Shown here: positions 14,307 through 15,575 of the stretch, in pieces
How positions within the stretch are numbered: position 1 is the stretch's first letter
Layout of the letters: the number at the start of each line of letters is the position of its first letter
Source: Willaertia magna
Lineage: Eukaryota; Heterolobosea; Eutetramitea; Acrasida; Naegleriidae
DNA: 15,575 nucleotides
Direction: 5' to 3'
NCBI GenBank assembly: GCA_902984215.1
Contig: CADWAF010000630.1
Location: 1 to 15,575 of the forward strand
Made by a program: the position numbers and the translations under genes
Notes under the pieces: generated by a model
What the model was told of the DNA's origin: nothing
Seen by the model: the letters and a program-made list of their open reading frames with translations, nothing else
Databases searched by the model: none

Positions 14307-15574
14307 TCAAAATAAATTACTTATGTAAGAATGGGTAATACCTTGGTCATTTAACTTCTTTTTATCTTCCGGGCTAAGTTTTTCATAATAAATACTCTTA
14401 GCCATTAAAATGTGAATACTTTTGTGTATCAAAACAATGAAACTCTTATTTTTAATGATGCTAACTATGTTTAACAGCGCTAAATTAGTATTTTTAACTT
14501 TATCTACTTTCTTAAAGCTTCTGTAATTACTTAAATGCTTCTCAAAGTTCTTTCTAATAGAGTTGTCTAAAAAAAGTTGATATAAATATTAAATTAAAAT
14601 TTAATATTAATATTAAAAACTTACTTTTAAGTTTAATGACTATAACAATATCCAAACTATCATCAATACTCTTCTTACCATTACTAAGCTTATCTAAAAT
14701 ATTAAACATGTGAACCGTTTTAATGCTTCTTAATTGTTCTTTTTCAGATGGAATTATTATATAGGTAACTGGTAATACTACAAGATCAATACTATATTTC
14801 TTCATTATCTTGATCATTTCAAAGTTTTGGTATTTATACAAGCTTAAATATTCTTCTTTGTTGCTTGATGAATATCTCTTTTTCTTTGAAGAAGCGGATT
14901 CTTTTAGAAGCATTAATTGCTTTACAGCATTTATGATTGAAATTAAAATAGAAGATTCATAAACTATAGGTACTAAAATTTTAATATTAATATCAAAAAA
15001 AAACTTACCTTTTACTCTTCTCTTGGTTGGAGTTTTTTTTACTTTTTTTTTCTTTCTCCATCTATTATTATTCTTGAATATAACTAAAAGAAAAAGTATC
15101 AATATTTTCTAAATTAGCCAAAAACTCATTTATAGACACCAATTAAGAGCTTTGTGGTGATCTATTTGAAAAAGAGCTTACTTTAGCTATATTACTTAAC
15201 ATTTAGGTTAATAAACTAGATAAATTTTAAATACTAATTGTATTATGTTCTTCATTAAAGTCTTTTTTAAAAGATGTGTCTTTAACTAAAATATTAAGAA
15301 AATTTTAAATGTCTCTATTTTTCACTTCCAAATCCTTCATTTCGTTATAACTGACTCTTTGAAAGTTTTCACTGATATAATCTTTTTCATATTCAAAATC
15401 CTAAAAAGAATTAATGGCTTCTAAAATAATGTAGTGAGCTATAAAATAAAAATTAAAATTCTACTTACTTTTTAATGCACTTACAGTGATAAATGACTCT
15501 AATTTAAAAAACTTAGAGTCATAAGCTCCTAATATGCAGTCAGTGATATAAAAAATATAATCTACAACCTTTTC
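14307..15574 (-). CDS. Partial multi-exon gene best read with TAA/TAG as Gln; protein unknown
   Basis: Model: exons 15574-15469, 15438-15016, 14972-14625 and 14566-14307, together 379 codons including a terminal TGA. The 5' end is outside the window. The frame joins correctly across all three introns. In the second exon it crosses eight in-frame TAA/TAG codons and no TGA, and the flanking residues read like protein: DFEYEKDYISENF, KDTSFKKDFNEEHNTISI, LVSINEFLANLENIDTFSFS. The last two exons have no in-frame stop (IVYESSILISIINAVKQLML, then SIRKNFEKHLSNYRSFKKVD) and use CAA four times. Codons such as AAG, CTT, AGC, GCG and CCG are commoner than in the left-hand genes. No domain was recognised. 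Under the standard code only about 14307-14972 is open, so the upstream part would be non-coding or a pseudogene. Confidence 0.5.
14567..14624 (-). other. Putative 58-nt intron of the right-end gene with ATATTAATATTAA core
   Basis: The donor GTAAGT follows CTTAAAA, and the acceptor TTTTTTTAG precedes ACAACTCTATTAG. Phase 1 on both sides gives KLK/NNSIRKNF. The intron has a palindromic TTAATATTAATATTAA near its 5' end. Confidence 0.65.
14973..15015 (-). other. Putative intron of the right-end gene with ATATTAATATTAA core
   Basis: It ends in TTTTAG at 14973. Two donors are possible: GTAAAAGG at 15015 (43 nt), which joins the TAA/TAG-as-Gln frame to the IVYESS frame, or GTAAGT at 15008 (36 nt), which fits a different upstream frame. 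The 36-nt version is a multiple of three without stops, so it can also be read through. The core is GATATTAATATTAA. Confidence 0.5.
15439..15468 (-). other. Putative 30-nt intron of the right-end gene
   Basis: GTAAGTAG...TTTTATAG. Removal keeps the frame between SFITVSALK and THYIILEAINSF. Thirty nt is much shorter than the 116 and 146 nt introns of malic enzyme on the left. Confidence 0.45.
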
Positions 15575-15575
15575 A

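Noticed and set aside
15009..15102. Hydrophobic start (MILFLLVIF...) as the N-terminus or signal peptide of the right-end protein
   Set aside because: The supposed start is TTG, and the stretch sits in a region whose other frame is more protein-like. With the 43-nt intron the upstream Gln-code frame joins correctly instead.

Overview
The window is very AT-rich and its left 12.6 kb looks like a dictyostelid (social amoeba) nuclear genome. The genes are compact, introns are short GT-AG and AT-rich, codons mostly end in A or T, proteins carry Asn, Gln and Thr runs, and genes end in ordinary TAA or TAG stops. The organism is inferred from these traits and from domain matches; no search was run.

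Layout: 1-814 (minus) is the 5' part of a three-exon malic enzyme gene with a mitochondrial-type first exon. A tandem duplication of about 1.3 kb (about 522-1828 and 1829-3093) runs from inside the UBX-protein gene (2481-3575, minus) into malic enzyme intron 1. Between the two parents it leaves an in-frame chimera (1208-2121, minus): the malic enzyme presequence exon spliced to the UBX half. Next come an MSS4/RABIF-like gene (3768-4166, plus), an unrecognised Asn-rich gene (4194-5288, minus), and an F-box-like protein ending in a ubiquitin-like domain without the Gly-Gly tail (5535-6356, plus). Two paralogous single-pass membrane proteins (7456-7680 and 8100-8636, minus) follow, then a frameshifted relic (about 9019-9390) and the 3' part of a tRNA-Trp(CCA)-like sequence (9662-9707, minus). 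A B-box/coiled-coil/SPRY-like (TRIM-type, no RING) gene at 9905-11972 is split by a 403-nt internal tandem duplication that shifts the frame by +1.

At 12239-12589 (minus) is the C-terminal part of a 2Fe-2S ferredoxin, cut off exactly where an approximately 550-nt, much more GC-rich, highly structured sequence begins (12585-13134). Its two edges carry the same 7 bases, GTATAAA.

The last 2.4 kb is different in character. The best model on the minus strand (15574-14307) is a 378-codon partial gene with introns of 30, about 43 and 58 nt. Eight in-frame TAA/TAG codons fit Gln, there is no internal TGA, and the frame ends at TGA. This is a ciliate-type code and conflicts with the stop usage of the left side. 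Either the contig is chimeric, with the join near the GC-rich block, or foreign DNA has been inserted. I could not identify the protein.

The most interesting points are the new chimeric presequence-UBX gene, the possible code switch on the right with its look-alike introns, the GC-rich structured block, the F-box-ubiquitin fusion, and the frame-breaking but still open duplication in the TRIM-like gene.
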